Assembly (NCBI RefSeq): GCF_013215345.1
Contig: NZ_JABSOV010000026.1
Span: forward strand, 1-37,439
Reading direction: 5' to 3'
Source: Colwellia sp.
GTDB taxonomy: Bacteria; Pseudomonadota; Gammaproteobacteria; Enterobacterales; Alteromonadaceae
DNA: 37,439 nucleotides
Under the pieces are notes generated by a model that saw only the letters and a list, made by a program, of their open reading frames with translations, ran no database searches and was not told the DNA's origin. The stretch's first letter is position 1; the number at the start of each line of letters is the position of its first letter. Shown here one piece after another: positions 8,119-17,036 of the stretch. Made by a program: the position numbers and the translations under genes.

Positions 8119-9207
8119 CTACTCTTGTGCTTGCGGATCTGGCGTTTGGCCTAGCCAGTCCATCATTAATTCGTAACCTATAGCTAAGACCACAGCACCA
8201 ACAAATAAGCCGATAATGCCAGACAGTAACATACCACCAATAGCACCTAGTAAGATAACCAGCATAGGTATGCTCATACCGCGGCCTAAAAACATTGGCT
8301 TTAAGAAGGCATCACTTGCGCTGACTATAATGCTGAAAATTAAGAATGCTATGGCTGGCGTGGTGTCTGCGACCGAGAAGTAATAAGCCGCAATAGGGCC
8401 TAGCACTAAAATAGGTGGTAACTGAGCTATGGCTAAAATAAGTACCACAATTGCCCAGATGCCAGCGCCTGGGATATCAGCGATCATCAAACCTACGCCA
8501 GCTAATATCGATTGAATTACCGCAACGCCGAGCACACCAGTGGCAACACTACGAATAGTGGCTATGGTGGTGTTGATGGTTCTATCGCCATTTTCATTCA
8601 TCAAACGGCGCATTAGTTTACTTACGCCTTGATGTAGTGGCGCCGACTTAGCCATAAAGACCACAGCAATAATCAATGAAACGATGAATTGCAAAATACT
8701 GCCACCAATACCAGCTACCGCTGATAATAATGTACTGGAAAGTGATTTAATTTGTTCAGGGTATTGCCCGGCAACTTTTTGGATATCTTGTGAAGCATCT
8801 TGCCAAAGTTTATACAGCCATTCGCCTACTAATGGCCACTCTTTTACACTTTCATTAGCTACTGGGATTTTCAGTGTGCCTCCTTCAATGCCGGTATAAA
8901 CATGCTGGGCAGAATCAATGGCTGATGAAGAAAGGTTTATTGATGGTCCGGCAATAAGCGATATACCTACTAGGGCGATAATGGTGGAAGCCATTTTTTT
9001 ATTGCCTTTAAGCAGGCTACTTAGCTTTGCGTGTAATGGGAATAAAGCGACTGCTAATATAGCTGCCCAAATGGTAATTAAAATAAAGGGGCTAACAATA
9101 GCAAAGCACCATAAAAAAATCACCGCCATGGCACCAATCTTAATTGCTAGGTCAATAACCCGGCGGTTAAATGCCTGATCCGTGGTTAACTCTTGCAGGT
9201 TTTTCAT
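8119..9207 (-). CDS. AI-2E/PerM-family permease
   Basis: A 362-residue membrane protein with a paired helix block at the N terminus (about 20-95), a soluble insert (about 95-165), and a C-terminal helix bundle including the conserved glycine-rich end (MLLSGIIGLFVGAVVLAIGYEL). This is the AI-2E transporter (YdgG/PerM/YdiK) architecture. Family members have been implicated in export of AI-2 or in Na+/H+ antiport; the substrate here cannot be read. The ATG overlaps the stop of the upstream ion-channel gene by 4 nt (ATGA), so the two are cotranscribed and probably translationally coupled. It ends about 50 nt before the bidirectional terminator at 8033. Confidence 0.88.
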   Translation of the reverse strand: MKNLQELTTDQAFNRRVIDLAIKIGAMAVIFLWCFAIVSPFILITIWAAILAVALFPLHAKLSSLLKGNKKMASTIIALVGISLIAGPSINLSSSAIDSAQHVYTGIEGGTLKIPVANESVKEWPLVGEWLYKLWQDASQDIQKVAGQYPEQIKSLSSTLLSAVAGIGGSILQFIVSLIIAVVFMAKSAPLHQGVSKLMRRLMNENGDRTINTTIATIRSVATGVLGVAVIQSILAGVGLMIADIPGAGIWAIVVLILAIAQLPPILVLGPIAAYYFSVADTTPAIAFLIFSIIVSASDAFLKPMFLGRGMSIPMLVILLGAIGGMLLSGIIGLFVGAVVLAIGYELMMDWLGQTPDPQAQE

Positions 9208-9932
9208 CTTCTATCCTTTGCGTTATTATTTTTGTGTGTGTTGGTATGCATTATTGTTGGCGTATTATGGTTAGCGCCGAAGTTACTCATATGAGATCCC
9301 ACTAGACTCGCCACTAAAATAGCCATATAAAATTGACCGACTATGGCTTCGAAATAGACTAAAAATCTTGAAATAGGTAACTGCGGTGAAATATCACCAA
9401 AGCCTAAGGTAGTGATGGTAACAAAGGAGAAGTAGATAAAATCAGGAAACAAAGTAAACCAGGCACTATCACTACTGATATTAGTAAAAGAACCAGGGAA
9501 ACTTAGCTGAACTAGGGTGTATAGTACCGCCCAAATTAGCCCCATTAATAAATATAAACAAATGGCGCCTAATATTTTATTACCATCAATATCACCGGTA
9601 AATAATACTTGCTTGGCGGTGCGCAAGGCGCTTGAAATAAGAAAGCTCAGTAAAAGCAGCAAATATAATTGATCAAAACCGGCATCATCGAGCCAGGCGC
9701 CAAAAAAAGAGAAGAATAAAATAGCTAGCGGGAAAATAAAGGTTTTGCGCAGGACAAAATCTTTAGAATCTACGCCCCAGACAGCCACTAACAAGGTAAC
9801 TATGATGGCTGATTGCACCAAACGCGGTACTGAGTCATCAAAAAACTGTTGCGCTAATGAGGTGCCTAATAATAATAATATTAAAGCGAAAGTGAGATAA
9901 ATAAAATTATCTTGGCGAGTCATTGTTTTCAA
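9204..9932 (-). CDS. Potassium-channel-like (Ion_trans_2) membrane protein
   Basis: A 242-residue protein with about six hydrophobic segments and, near the C terminus, a pore loop and selectivity filter T175-LGFGD180 followed by the last helix. This is the signature of Ion_trans_2 K+ channels (TxGFGD variant). There is no RCK/TrkA-N domain; the C-terminal tail is short and His/Asn-rich. The start at 9932 is a TTG with an AAGAGA motif about 8 nt upstream; an ATG three codons in (9923) lacks a clear ribosome-binding site. It is coupled to the downstream AI-2E permease gene by an ATGA overlap, an association that suggests shared ion or stress physiology. Confidence 0.82.
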   Translation of the reverse strand: MKTMTRQDNFIYLTFALILLLLGTSLAQQFFDDSVPRLVQSAIIVTLLVAVWGVDSKDFVLRKTFIFPLAILFFSFFGAWLDDAGFDQLYLLLLLSFLISSALRTAKQVLFTGDIDGNKILGAICLYLLMGLIWAVLYTLVQLSFPGSFTNISSDSAWFTLFPDFIYFSFVTITTLGFGDISPQLPISRFLVYFEAIVGQFYMAILVASLVGSHMSNFGANHNTPTIMHTNTHKNNNAKDRR

Positions 9933-9992
9933 GAGCGTTTCTCTTTAATTTATTTGGCGCTAGGTAAAGTCGTTAGTGCATACTTGTTATTA

Positions 9993-10424
9993 TTAACGTC
10001 TCTTCGCTCGTGATGGACGAATGCGACTATTTTTAGTGGGTCTAACCACGACAATATTACTATGGCTACGATAACCATTTCCATAATACATTGGGTAGCC
10101 ATACCCAGAGCCATAACCCATACCATAACTAACAGAGCCACTTACACGGGCAAGTACACCAGCAATAGCCTGGCCATCATCGTAGAGTATGTGATATTTA
10201 GCTTTATCTTTGGCAAACTCTTTAGCAGTCCAGCCAAAGGTATCACGGTAGAATTTTAGTGAAGCTTCAACATCGCCGGTGTAAAGGTCAGCCCATACTA
10301 ATTTGCCATGTTGTTTTTTTATGATCTCCTGTTCTATTGTGTTCGGCTGCGCTGCCAGTAAAGTATGGCTATTTAACAGTAATGGTACTAATAGCGATAT
10401 TAAAAATCGAGTAGATCCTTTCAT
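9993..10424 (-). CDS. Secreted protein: half of a VOC (glyoxalase-like) domain joined to a Gly/Tyr-rich tail
   Basis: A 143-residue product with an N-terminal signal peptide (LISLLVPLLLNSHTLLAAQ, cleavage near residue 25). Residues about 38-93 match the first half of a VOC module: KLVWADLYTGDVEASLKFY, FGWT, and ILYDDGQAIAGVLAR. VOC enzymes normally need at least two such modules and more than 120 residues of domain. Here the similarity stops and a low-complexity segment rich in Gly, Tyr, Ser and Met (about 96-119) follows, then a basic end (RPTKNSRIRPSRAKRR). It may be a truncated pseudogene, a deletion fusion with a neighbouring small secreted gene, or a real chimera. No metal-binding set can be assigned. 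Confidence 0.65.
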   Translation of the reverse strand: MKGSTRFLISLLVPLLLNSHTLLAAQPNTIEQEIIKKQHGKLVWADLYTGDVEASLKFYRDTFGWTAKEFAKDKAKYHILYDDGQAIAGVLARVSGSVSYGMGYGSGYGYPMYYGNGYRSHSNIVVVRPTKNSRIRPSRAKRR

Positions 10425-10515
10425 TTATTTTATCTCCATATACATATGCATATACATATAAGTATTTGATATTGCTATGTTGTTTTGTTAGTTGCAGCTA
10501 GAATATAGCACTATA

Positions 10516-13071
10516 CTAAACGGATATGGCAATACGCGGCATTGCTCCCTCATCGCTATCTATTTGCGGCTTACAGAATAAAATACGCGATGAGTCGATG
10601 TTACCTTGTTCAATTAAGTAGTCTTTAAGGGCATGTTCGCGCTGCTCACCTAGCTCGAGTAAGCGCTTGATATCGCTTTTTTCACTCACACTAACCCCAT
10701 CCTTAAGGTCAATATCTGCAGGGGTAGTAATTGCGCAAATAGTTACTCGGGTATCATCTTTATCTTGCATCAAGGCGATAAAGTCGTGTAAATAGGCGGA
10801 TTGTTGTTCATCGGGTTCAACTTGTTTTACTTGATAATCTAAATCATCAAAACGTAACTTTAAGGCAAATTCACCAGCCGTTATGGCGATAGAAACTATG
10901 TTGGCGTAGGGCACAAAAGTGGTTAATAGGTAATCTTGTGTGGCGGACATAATGGCTTTTTTAGTGATTAAGGTAACGATACTGCTTAAGCCAAATTTAG
11001 GATCTGAAGTTGAGCCACTTAGCGGTACGTCTAGTTCTACATTGCCATCACTATCTTTTAGCATACCCATAGCCATATTTAGTGGCAATGCGCCTTGAGC
11101 AATCAAGCTACCGGCTTCTTCACTGTCTACTAAGCCAGTTTCTAATGCTTGTAATAAGACTACTACGTTACCATCGAGTTCATCGCTGGTCAGTGTTACG
11201 TCTAAGGCAGTATTGAGCTGTCCAGTTTTAACTTCAAGGCCAGTAGATGCTTTTAAGTAGGTCGAAATTGCCGGCAGTGAAAATTCTTTGAAATCGCCTT
11301 TAACATGGAAGCTTGTTACCGCTGAAAAAGGTTGCAAATAACCCACTAAGTTAAAATTGGCGTATTTATTACTACGACCGACCAGTGTATAGGGGGTTTT
11401 TACTTGTTGTTTTTCTTTAGCATTGCTTATCGCGCCAACTTCAAGGGTATCAATAAATAAAGTACGCTGATAAATAGGGTCAACACTGAAATCGGTAAAT
11501 TCGAGTGCGTTATGATTGATAAATCGTAGCTCTTGCAAGCTAAAGGTAAAACCTTGGTCACTTATTTTTGCTAAGTTTTCTGCTTGTTCTTTTTCAATAG
11601 CCGCTAATTCTTTAACTGCTCTTGGCTCAACAGCTGCTTGCTCAACTTCTTGGCTACCTAGGGAAATTAAATTAGCAATATCTTTATTTTCTTTAACAAT
11701 AATGGCACCCGTTAACGTGTCGAAAATAATGTTATCGATAGTGATGCTTTTTTCATGAAGGTGAAGGTCATTCAAGGTTAGTTGCTTCAGTTGTAGCACT
11801 GGCGGCAGTTTAACAATATCCTCTGCGGCAATCTTAATGCCATCTTCTGCAGAGCGTTGGTTAATCTTATCAATGGCTTTTTTAGCTAAGGTATCGGTTA
11901 AGGTGGCTTGTTTAGAAAATAAAAATTCATCCAATATTATATCGGTGATATCAATGCTGGGTTCATCATCTAAAGTAAAATTGATGTCAGCTAAATTAAG
12001 TTGTTTAAAGGCGGCTATTGTCGCGTTACTTTCCTTTTGGCTAAGTACCGCCTCAGCTAATTTTATGCTGCTGTGGCCTGCGAGGTGAGTAAGTTTGCTA
12101 TCTTTTATGTTGATGGCGATATTAGTGAAATTATGCTGCAAGGCTTGTAGCGTAAAACGTTGCTTTGCCAAGCCTAGCAATAGATCTTGCAAGTGTAAGC
12201 TGGCTTTTTGTACTTTTAAGTTAATACCTTGCTGTGTGACGCTAATGGTTTGCTGACTAGTAAAGGAGAGTGAGCCCTTAAGCTCGGTAAGCTGCTCAAT
12301 ATAAGGCGCTAATTTTTCAATAGGGTAATTATCTATGCGTAAATCACTGTGGATATCGCCTTTACCTGAGCTTAATTGTGCATTAACAGACAGTGCTAAT
12401 TGGGTTTCATCAATCAAGGCTGACAATATTAATTGCGCTTGTTGCGTGGTTGGGCTCGCTTTTATTTGGCGTAGCGCCAGTTGTTCAATGGTTATTTGAT
12501 GGCTTTTATTTTGCTGTTGGTTATTTATCGCTATTTGAATATTAAATTGGCTAAGCAGTAATTCAGGTAATAGTAATTGATAAGCTATCTCAGTTACTTC
12601 TTCAGTTACTAGTTCTTCCGCGGGCTGTTCAGTCGCTTGCTCTGCAGTGTTTTCTTTACTTGCTTTGTCTTTGCTCGGTATTGCTATGCCGGCAATAACT
12701 AATTGCGTATCATCTTGAGTTACCTTGATATGACCTTGGCTAAGAGAAAATTCACTGACCACTATTTTCTCAAAGGCCAACTGCCATAACTCAACTTGTA
12801 GCTCAAGTTTTGCTAGGGAAAAAACACTTTCTGGCTGTTCATTCTTACTGCTGATTACGTCGATATCACTCAAGGTTAGCCGCATTAAAAACGGGTTAAA
12901 GCGTATGCTAGCATCGTCAGATAAGTGTAACTGCTGTTCGGCTAAAATAGGGGCGATAAAGTGCTTGGCTATCGGTGAAGAAGTTAACCAAATAAGCAAA
13001 AACAAACCTAGGTATAAGGCTAACAGTACTTTGAAAAATTTATGAGTAAAAAAAGACAGCAAGTTTGCCAT
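10516..13071 (-). CDS. DUF748 AsmA-like envelope protein
   Basis: An 851-residue protein with one N-terminal transmembrane helix (about 10-32) and a long periplasmic region. The start has the DUF748 pattern SIRFNPFLMRLTLSDIDV. Other blocks include FSVDPIYQRTLFIDTLEVGAIS, the repeated LKDSDGNVELDVPLSGSTSDPKFGL segment typical of DUF748/AsmA C-terminal regions, and a C-terminal OmpA-like stretch (RLLELGEQREHALKDYLIEQ). AsmA-type proteins form beta-rich grooves bridging the membranes and are linked to phospholipid transport or outer-membrane homeostasis; the function of this member is inferred only from fold. An acidic, low-complexity stretch (about 140-160, ENTAEQATEQPAEELVTEE) interrupts the N-terminal domain. 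A ribosome-binding AAGGA lies upstream of the ATG at 13071. Confidence 0.85.
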   Translation of the reverse strand: MANLLSFFTHKFFKVLLALYLGLFLLIWLTSSPIAKHFIAPILAEQQLHLSDDASIRFNPFLMRLTLSDIDVISSKNEQPESVFSLAKLELQVELWQLAFEKIVVSEFSLSQGHIKVTQDDTQLVIAGIAIPSKDKASKENTAEQATEQPAEELVTEEVTEIAYQLLLPELLLSQFNIQIAINNQQQNKSHQITIEQLALRQIKASPTTQQAQLILSALIDETQLALSVNAQLSSGKGDIHSDLRIDNYPIEKLAPYIEQLTELKGSLSFTSQQTISVTQQGINLKVQKASLHLQDLLLGLAKQRFTLQALQHNFTNIAINIKDSKLTHLAGHSSIKLAEAVLSQKESNATIAAFKQLNLADINFTLDDEPSIDITDIILDEFLFSKQATLTDTLAKKAIDKINQRSAEDGIKIAAEDIVKLPPVLQLKQLTLNDLHLHEKSITIDNIIFDTLTGAIIVKENKDIANLISLGSQEVEQAAVEPRAVKELAAIEKEQAENLAKISDQGFTFSLQELRFINHNALEFTDFSVDPIYQRTLFIDTLEVGAISNAKEKQQVKTPYTLVGRSNKYANFNLVGYLQPFSAVTSFHVKGDFKEFSLPAISTYLKASTGLEVKTGQLNTALDVTLTSDELDGNVVVLLQALETGLVDSEEAGSLIAQGALPLNMAMGMLKDSDGNVELDVPLSGSTSDPKFGLSSIVTLITKKAIMSATQDYLLTTFVPYANIVSIAITAGEFALKLRFDDLDYQVKQVEPDEQQSAYLHDFIALMQDKDDTRVTICAITTPADIDLKDGVSVSEKSDIKRLLELGEQREHALKDYLIEQGNIDSSRILFCKPQIDSDEGAMPRIAISV

Positions 13072-13246
13072 AATTCAGGACTTTCCTTGTTAAGAATTAA
13101 TATTTAGGATGTTATTAGGTATGCACTTGGAACCTTAAAATAAAGTGGAATATAATTTACAGAATTTTATAGAAAGCATACAATTGTGATCTAAAGGTTA
13201 ATTTGGTAATTAACTGTTATTTAACGTGGTTTAGGATATCATTTTC

Positions 13247-14083
13247 ATGGAAATCAATATAGAAAAAATAGAACATTATGTGCAAATGCTCGGTGAAATG
13301 GGTTTACAGTTTGGTGTACAGTTTTTATTAGCGGTTGTTGTTTACTTCGTTGGTAACTTCATTATTAAAAAGCTGCTTAGCCTAGTTGGATTAGGCTTAT
13401 CGAAGAAAAAAGTTGAAGTTACCTTACATCGCTTTTTATTAAGTATTTTAAATACTTTATTAAAAGCCATTCAAATTATCATTTTTGCTTCCATGATTGG
13501 GATTCAAACCGCTTCGCTTATTGCTGTTTTAGGTGCTGCAGGTTTAGCTATAGGTTTAGCGCTACAAGGTAGCTTGGCTAACTTTGCCGGTGGTGTGTTA
13601 ATTCTATTGTTTCGTCCGTTTAAAAATGGTGATGCCATTAAAGCGCAGAGCTATGTAGGTATTGTTGAAGAAATTCAAATATTTAATACCATACTAAAAA
13701 CTTTTGATAACCAGCGTATTATCATACCTAATGCTTTGTTATCTAACGGCTGTGTCACCAACATCAATGTTAACGGCACCCGTCGTGTTGATATGGTTTT
13801 TGGTATTGGCTATAACGATGATATTACTAAGGCTAAAGCACTCTTACGTGCATTACTTGAAGCCGATGAACGTGTTCTTAAAGATCAAGCCATTGATATT
13901 TGGGTGGGTGAGCATGGTGAAAGTTCAGTGAATTTATTTGTTCGCCCATGGACTACAGCTGAAGATTATTGGGGTGTTTACTTCGATATGATGGAAAAAG
14001 TTAAAATTGAGTTTGATAAAGCTGGCATCAGCATTCCATTTCCACAACGTGATGTGCATATCCATCAAACACCGAGTGCTTAA
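13247..14083 (+). CDS. mscS: Small-conductance mechanosensitive channel MscS
   Basis: A 278-residue protein with three N-terminal helices, close to E. coli MscS (286). The pore helix TM3 is the Gly/Ala-packed run GAAGLAIGLALQGSLANFA, and the beta domain follows with GGVLILLFRPFKNGDAI and DNQRIIIPNALLSNG. The C-terminal alpha/beta domain ends RDVHIHQTPSA. It forms a heptameric inner-membrane valve that opens under membrane tension to release solutes during hypo-osmotic shock. It stands alone, divergent from the DUF748 gene and followed by its own terminator at 14116. No odd features. Confidence 0.95.
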   Translation: MEINIEKIEHYVQMLGEMGLQFGVQFLLAVVVYFVGNFIIKKLLSLVGLGLSKKKVEVTLHRFLLSILNTLLKAIQIIIFASMIGIQTASLIAVLGAAGLAIGLALQGSLANFAGGVLILLFRPFKNGDAIKAQSYVGIVEEIQIFNTILKTFDNQRIIIPNALLSNGCVTNINVNGTRRVDMVFGIGYNDDITKAKALLRALLEADERVLKDQAIDIWVGEHGESSVNLFVRPWTTAEDYWGVYFDMMEKVKIEFDKAGISIPFPQRDVHIHQTPSA

Positions 14084-14115
14084 TTATCGGCAATAGTACT
14101 TAGTCGAATTGCGCT

Positions 14116-14153
14116 AAAAAGCCTATATCAGTTTACTGGCATAGGCTTTTTTA
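14116..14153 (+). terminator. Rho-independent terminator of mscS
   Basis: The stem AAAAAGCCTAT (14116-14126) pairs with ATAGGCTTTTT (14141-14151) across a 14-nt loop and continues into T residues. It lies 33 nt after the mscS stop. The A-tract on the left makes it potentially bidirectional. Confidence 0.85.
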
Positions 14154-14262
14154 TTTATTAACTCGGCGTAAGTTGCTAGGTATTATTAACTAGGTATAAG
14201 TAGCTAGGCATTTGCAGCTCGCCATCTTTAGTTGAGCATTCATTTTTAATGAGAAAAATTTA

Positions 14263-15511
14263 ATGATTAACAAGACTCTAAAATCATCACTACTTAGTGC
14301 TAGCTTAGTCTTAGCGGCATGTGCTGGTGAAACTGACCAGCAGGCCAAACAAGCTGGCAGTTCAGTAAAGCCAACTTGATCAATTAGCCAGTCAGCTAGT
14401 GATAAGTATCAATTTTTAAGTAATGTTGAAACGGATTGCCCACAACATAACGGCGAGGCAGTAAAATACAGCTAGAGCGCGGAAATTCATTTTGACTTAG
14501 CTGTGGCTGACACTAAACAAATTTTTTTAGTGATGCTCAGGCTTGGCAGATCAATTTTTCTCAGGTTTATCCCGCATATGCTAGCAGTAGTGAAACCTTT
14601 GACTTGCAGCATCTTAATGGTGATATACATCAAATCACGGGGAAAAATAACTTTACTGGCTTTAAAACTGGCCAGAGTCAAAAAATTAAATTATGGGTTA
14701 AAAGCACACTGATTAGCGAATCAGAGTTATGCCTAACTATTGGTTAGCTATGGCTGATTTATCACCGGTGATTATTGTCAATACGAGAACAAAAATCGCG
14801 GTAGAAACAGGCTTGGAAATTCAGCCTTGGGTGGTGCCTTTTAGTGATACCGAGAAACAAATAAAATCAGCACCCGATGACATCAATCAATATGCATCGA
14901 CTATCTGGCTCTATAATAATGAGCCACAATTAGCCCTGGATGATAGTCACTTGGACTTTGCCATTATACCTACACCTAATCCGTGGTGGTTAAAGATATT
15001 AATACATCAACCTCTACCGAACAACTTCACCATTAGTGGTATTCAAGGGCAATTGTGGAGCGAAACTGTGCGTAGCGATGAACAGGCGGAATATATGATC
15101 TATCCAAGACTGTTAGCGTTAGCGGAGCGTGCTTGCCATCAAGCCAGTTGGCAAGTGCCTTATAATGCTAACGGTGGCCAATACAGTAAAGGCAGCAATG
15201 TTTTTAACCAGCAGTTTACGTCAAGTAAGGGATAAACAATGGTTAGCCTTTTCATAAACTATTGGGAAAAATAGTTAGCTAAATTAGACCTTGCTGGGGT
15301 GTTTTATCGTGTGCCAACGGTGGGCGCAAAAATTGACGGAGGGGTGCTATCGGCCAATACCGCGATTAAAGGTTTACCGATTGAATACCGAGTTAACAGT
15401 GGTCAGTGGCAAGCTTATAAACAACCAGTAAAAGTAAATGGCGTTGTGTAAGTTCGTGCTCGTACCTTAGATAAACAACGGGTAGGACGAGCTATGACGG
15501 TAATCAAGTAA
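14263..15511 (+). pseudogene. Degenerate GH20 beta-N-acetylhexosaminidase (chitobiase) lipoprotein gene
   Basis: The remains start with an ATG at 14263 and a lipoprotein signal (SASLVLAACAGE), then hit a TGA at 14377. Pieces in different frames, in family order, are: a CHB_HEX N-terminal carbohydrate-binding domain (AWQINFSQVYPAYASS, about 14517-14715; VETGLEIQPWVVPFSDTEKQ, 14729 on); the end of the GH20 barrel (GIQGQLWSETVRSDEQAEYM, about 15040); and the C-terminal domain (FYRVPTVGAKIDGG, about 15300; VRARTLDKQ, to the TAA at 15509). There are in-frame stops (14377, a TAG near 14472, a TAA at 15448), at least three frameshifts, and an internal deletion that removes most of the catalytic barrel, including the expected Asp-Glu catalytic pair. 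An intact homologue would be roughly twice as long. The gene is non-functional. Confidence 0.88.
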
Positions 15512-15515
15512 TCGG

Positions 15516-15998
15516 TTATTGCGTTAAAGCATTTTCAATTTCTTGTTGATACTTTTGCTGTTTTTTACCATTAAAACCAATATGAGTACTAATGAGTTTG
15601 CCTTGGCGGTCAAATAAGTAACTGCTGGGCATGCCTTTTAGCTGGAATTTTTTAGCTAAGCTGCCCTTAGCATCATAAATAATGGCAAAATTTGCTGGGA
15701 TTTGTTGTAAAAATTGCTCAGCTAGTGCTGGTTGCGCATCCAAGTTAACGCTCAACACGACCAAGCCTTGCGCCTGATACTTTGTTTGCATGGCATTCAT
15801 CCACGGAAAGGATTTTCGACAAGGCACACACCAAGAAGCCCAAAAATCCAAATAAACGACTTTGCCTATGTTTTTCGCCATAGCTTGTTCAAACTCAAAC
15901 ATGGCATCATTGGCACTAGCATTAGAAGAGTTAATGCTAAGTATTAATAACAAGCTGATGAATACTGTCTTTATCCAGGATTTTAGATAATAGGGCAT
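15516..15998 (-). CDS. Periplasmic TlpA/ResA-like thioredoxin-fold protein
   Basis: A 160-residue protein with an N-terminal signal or anchor helix (TVFISLLLILSI, about 11-22) and a thioredoxin fold carrying the redox motif WCVPC (Cys57, Cys60). The cis-Pro loop is KGMPSSYLFD. Proteins of this type reduce or exchange disulfides in the periplasm, often for cytochrome c maturation, but no partner genes are adjacent. The start at 15998 has a good AGGAAAAGG ribosome-binding site. An upstream in-frame ATG at 16043 would add 15 residues encoded largely by the 268-bp repeat and is rejected. The stop lies 4 nt from the end of the chitobiase pseudogene on the opposite strand. Confidence 0.85.
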   Translation of the reverse strand: MPYYLKSWIKTVFISLLLILSINSSNASANDAMFEFEQAMAKNIGKVVYLDFWASWCVPCRKSFPWMNAMQTKYQAQGLVVLSVNLDAQPALAEQFLQQIPANFAIIYDAKGSLAKKFQLKGMPSSYLFDRQGKLISTHIGFNGKKQQKYQQEIENALTQ

Positions 15999-16028
15999 AC
16001 CTTTTCCTACATTATTTATATGTAACTT

Positions 16029-16296
16029 AAATACCCAAGCCATTTGAAGGTGTATATTTCAGGATGACTGAGCGATTCATGATCAAGGCGCCTATTTTTA
16101 TTAATGGTTACTCCCTTAAAAAAGGAGGCAACGAAGAGGATGGATTTCTCAGGCGTCCCCGTAGGCTGGTTTAGATATGCTTTATACTACGTTATTGATT
16201 TCGATAAGGGAACAACCATTCTCTTCAATCAATGCCTTGCCTAAAGGCATCTCTAATTCCAGCTGAAACCTGCACCTGCAAGTGGTTTGGGTATAT
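16029..16296 (-). repeat. 268-bp MITE-like repeat, copy 1 (inverted relative to copy 2)
   Basis: Terminal inverted repeats of about 24 nt lie at 16029-16052 (outer part ATACCCAAGCCATTTGAAGG) and 16273-16296 (its imperfect complement). Read on the minus strand the interior is clearly homologous to 27448-27715: both copies are 268 bp and share an identical 19-mer CATTGATTGAAGAGAATGG (complement at 16216-16234), plus TCGAAATCAATAACG and a GGCGCCTTGAT motif. There is no reading frame of note. It fills most of the 376-bp gap between the thioredoxin gene and the next gene; the remaining 78 bp to 16374 show nothing beyond presumed promoter sequence. Confidence 0.88.
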
Positions 16297-16374
16297 ACTT
16301 AGTTTTGTCGGTAATGCACAATATCCTCATTATGATTTAATTTAACTTACTGCCGATGACTAGAGCCTAATTAT

Positions 16375-16890
16375 ATGAAAATAAAGTTAAAAATATTACT
16401 AATTGTTTTTACTTGTTACGCTTTGCCAAGTCAGGCATGGTGGCTTGTGTCAACTAATTCGACAATGACTACTAGTCCAGCTGATGACAGTGATAAAGCC
16501 CATAATGAATGGCTAAAAAATCGTTTTAGCAAACAACATCAGCAACTAATACCCATTGTCGCAGTTGCTGATATGTTCTTTAGCTGCAATCAAGCAAGAA
16601 AAACGGACCAGGTCGACTATCAGCTGAGTCATTTAATTGGTGAGATGGATAAAAATACCCTAGCGGAGAAGTTAGCTCATTGTTTAGGTGATGATACGAT
16701 GCAATCGGATGTTGCCTTAAATTTTGGCCTATTTGGTTGTTTTCATCAGCAACTAGCCCATTTGCCGAAAGCAGAACGTGAACAAAAAATGCATTTAGTA
16801 AAACAAGCGATGTCTTCGTTATCTCATGAAGAACGTAAAAAAAGCTTCACTCAATGTGTCACCCAGCAAAGTATTCATTATCTTAAATAG
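16375..16890 (+). CDS. Secreted four-cysteine protein of unknown function
   Basis: I do not recognise a family. The 171-residue product has a clear Sec signal peptide (LKILLIVFTCYALPSQAWW, cleavage near residue 21). The mature part is mostly alpha-helical in composition and contains exactly four cysteines, Cys71, Cys103, Cys122 and Cys161, in similar contexts (FFSCNQ, AHCLGD, FGCFHQ, TQCVTQ). The even number and wide spacing would suit two disulfides in the periplasm. It lies 146 nt upstream of ompR on the same strand and just after a 268-bp repeat. The ribosome-binding site is weak (AGAG about 10 nt upstream). The gap to ompR leaves room for a separate ompR promoter. Confidence 0.7.
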   Translation: MKIKLKILLIVFTCYALPSQAWWLVSTNSTMTTSPADDSDKAHNEWLKNRFSKQHQQLIPIVAVADMFFSCNQARKTDQVDYQLSHLIGEMDKNTLAEKLAHCLGDDTMQSDVALNFGLFGCFHQQLAHLPKAEREQKMHLVKQAMSSLSHEERKKSFTQCVTQQSIHYLK

Positions 16891-17036
16891 CGCCTCGCCC
16901 TTAGGAATTACATAAATTGTAACAAATACTTAGGGAGTTTTACTCTTGTCACTTTCTTATTGTAAGCAATATCCCTTATAGTAGCGTTAACTCTAGAAAT
17001 ATAATGAACCACAAGCAAAGCAAGGTGAAATAAAAT

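Noticed and set aside
10436-10462. AT-rich palindromic run CATATACATATGCATATACA as an operator
   Set aside because: It is a simple alternating purine-pyrimidine tract; a chance palindrome is likely in such sequence.
14170-14220. Repeated CTAGG words near the mscS terminator
   Set aside because: Irregular spacing and short length; no array structure, so neither CRISPR nor a regular repeat.
14503-14712. Small stand-alone gene inside the chitobiase remains
   Set aside because: The other plus-strand frame here reads recognisable CHB_HEX domain sequence, so this is a frame artefact of the pseudogene.
14729-15235. Intact 168-residue protein
   Set aside because: It is an internal fragment of the GH20 pseudogene: it joins the N-terminal domain directly to the end of the barrel, with the catalytic region missing, and has no start context.
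15999-16043. Longer thioredoxin-like protein starting at 16043
   Set aside because: The extra residues come partly from the end of the 268-bp repeat and push the signal peptide inward; 15998 has AGGAAAAGG upstream.
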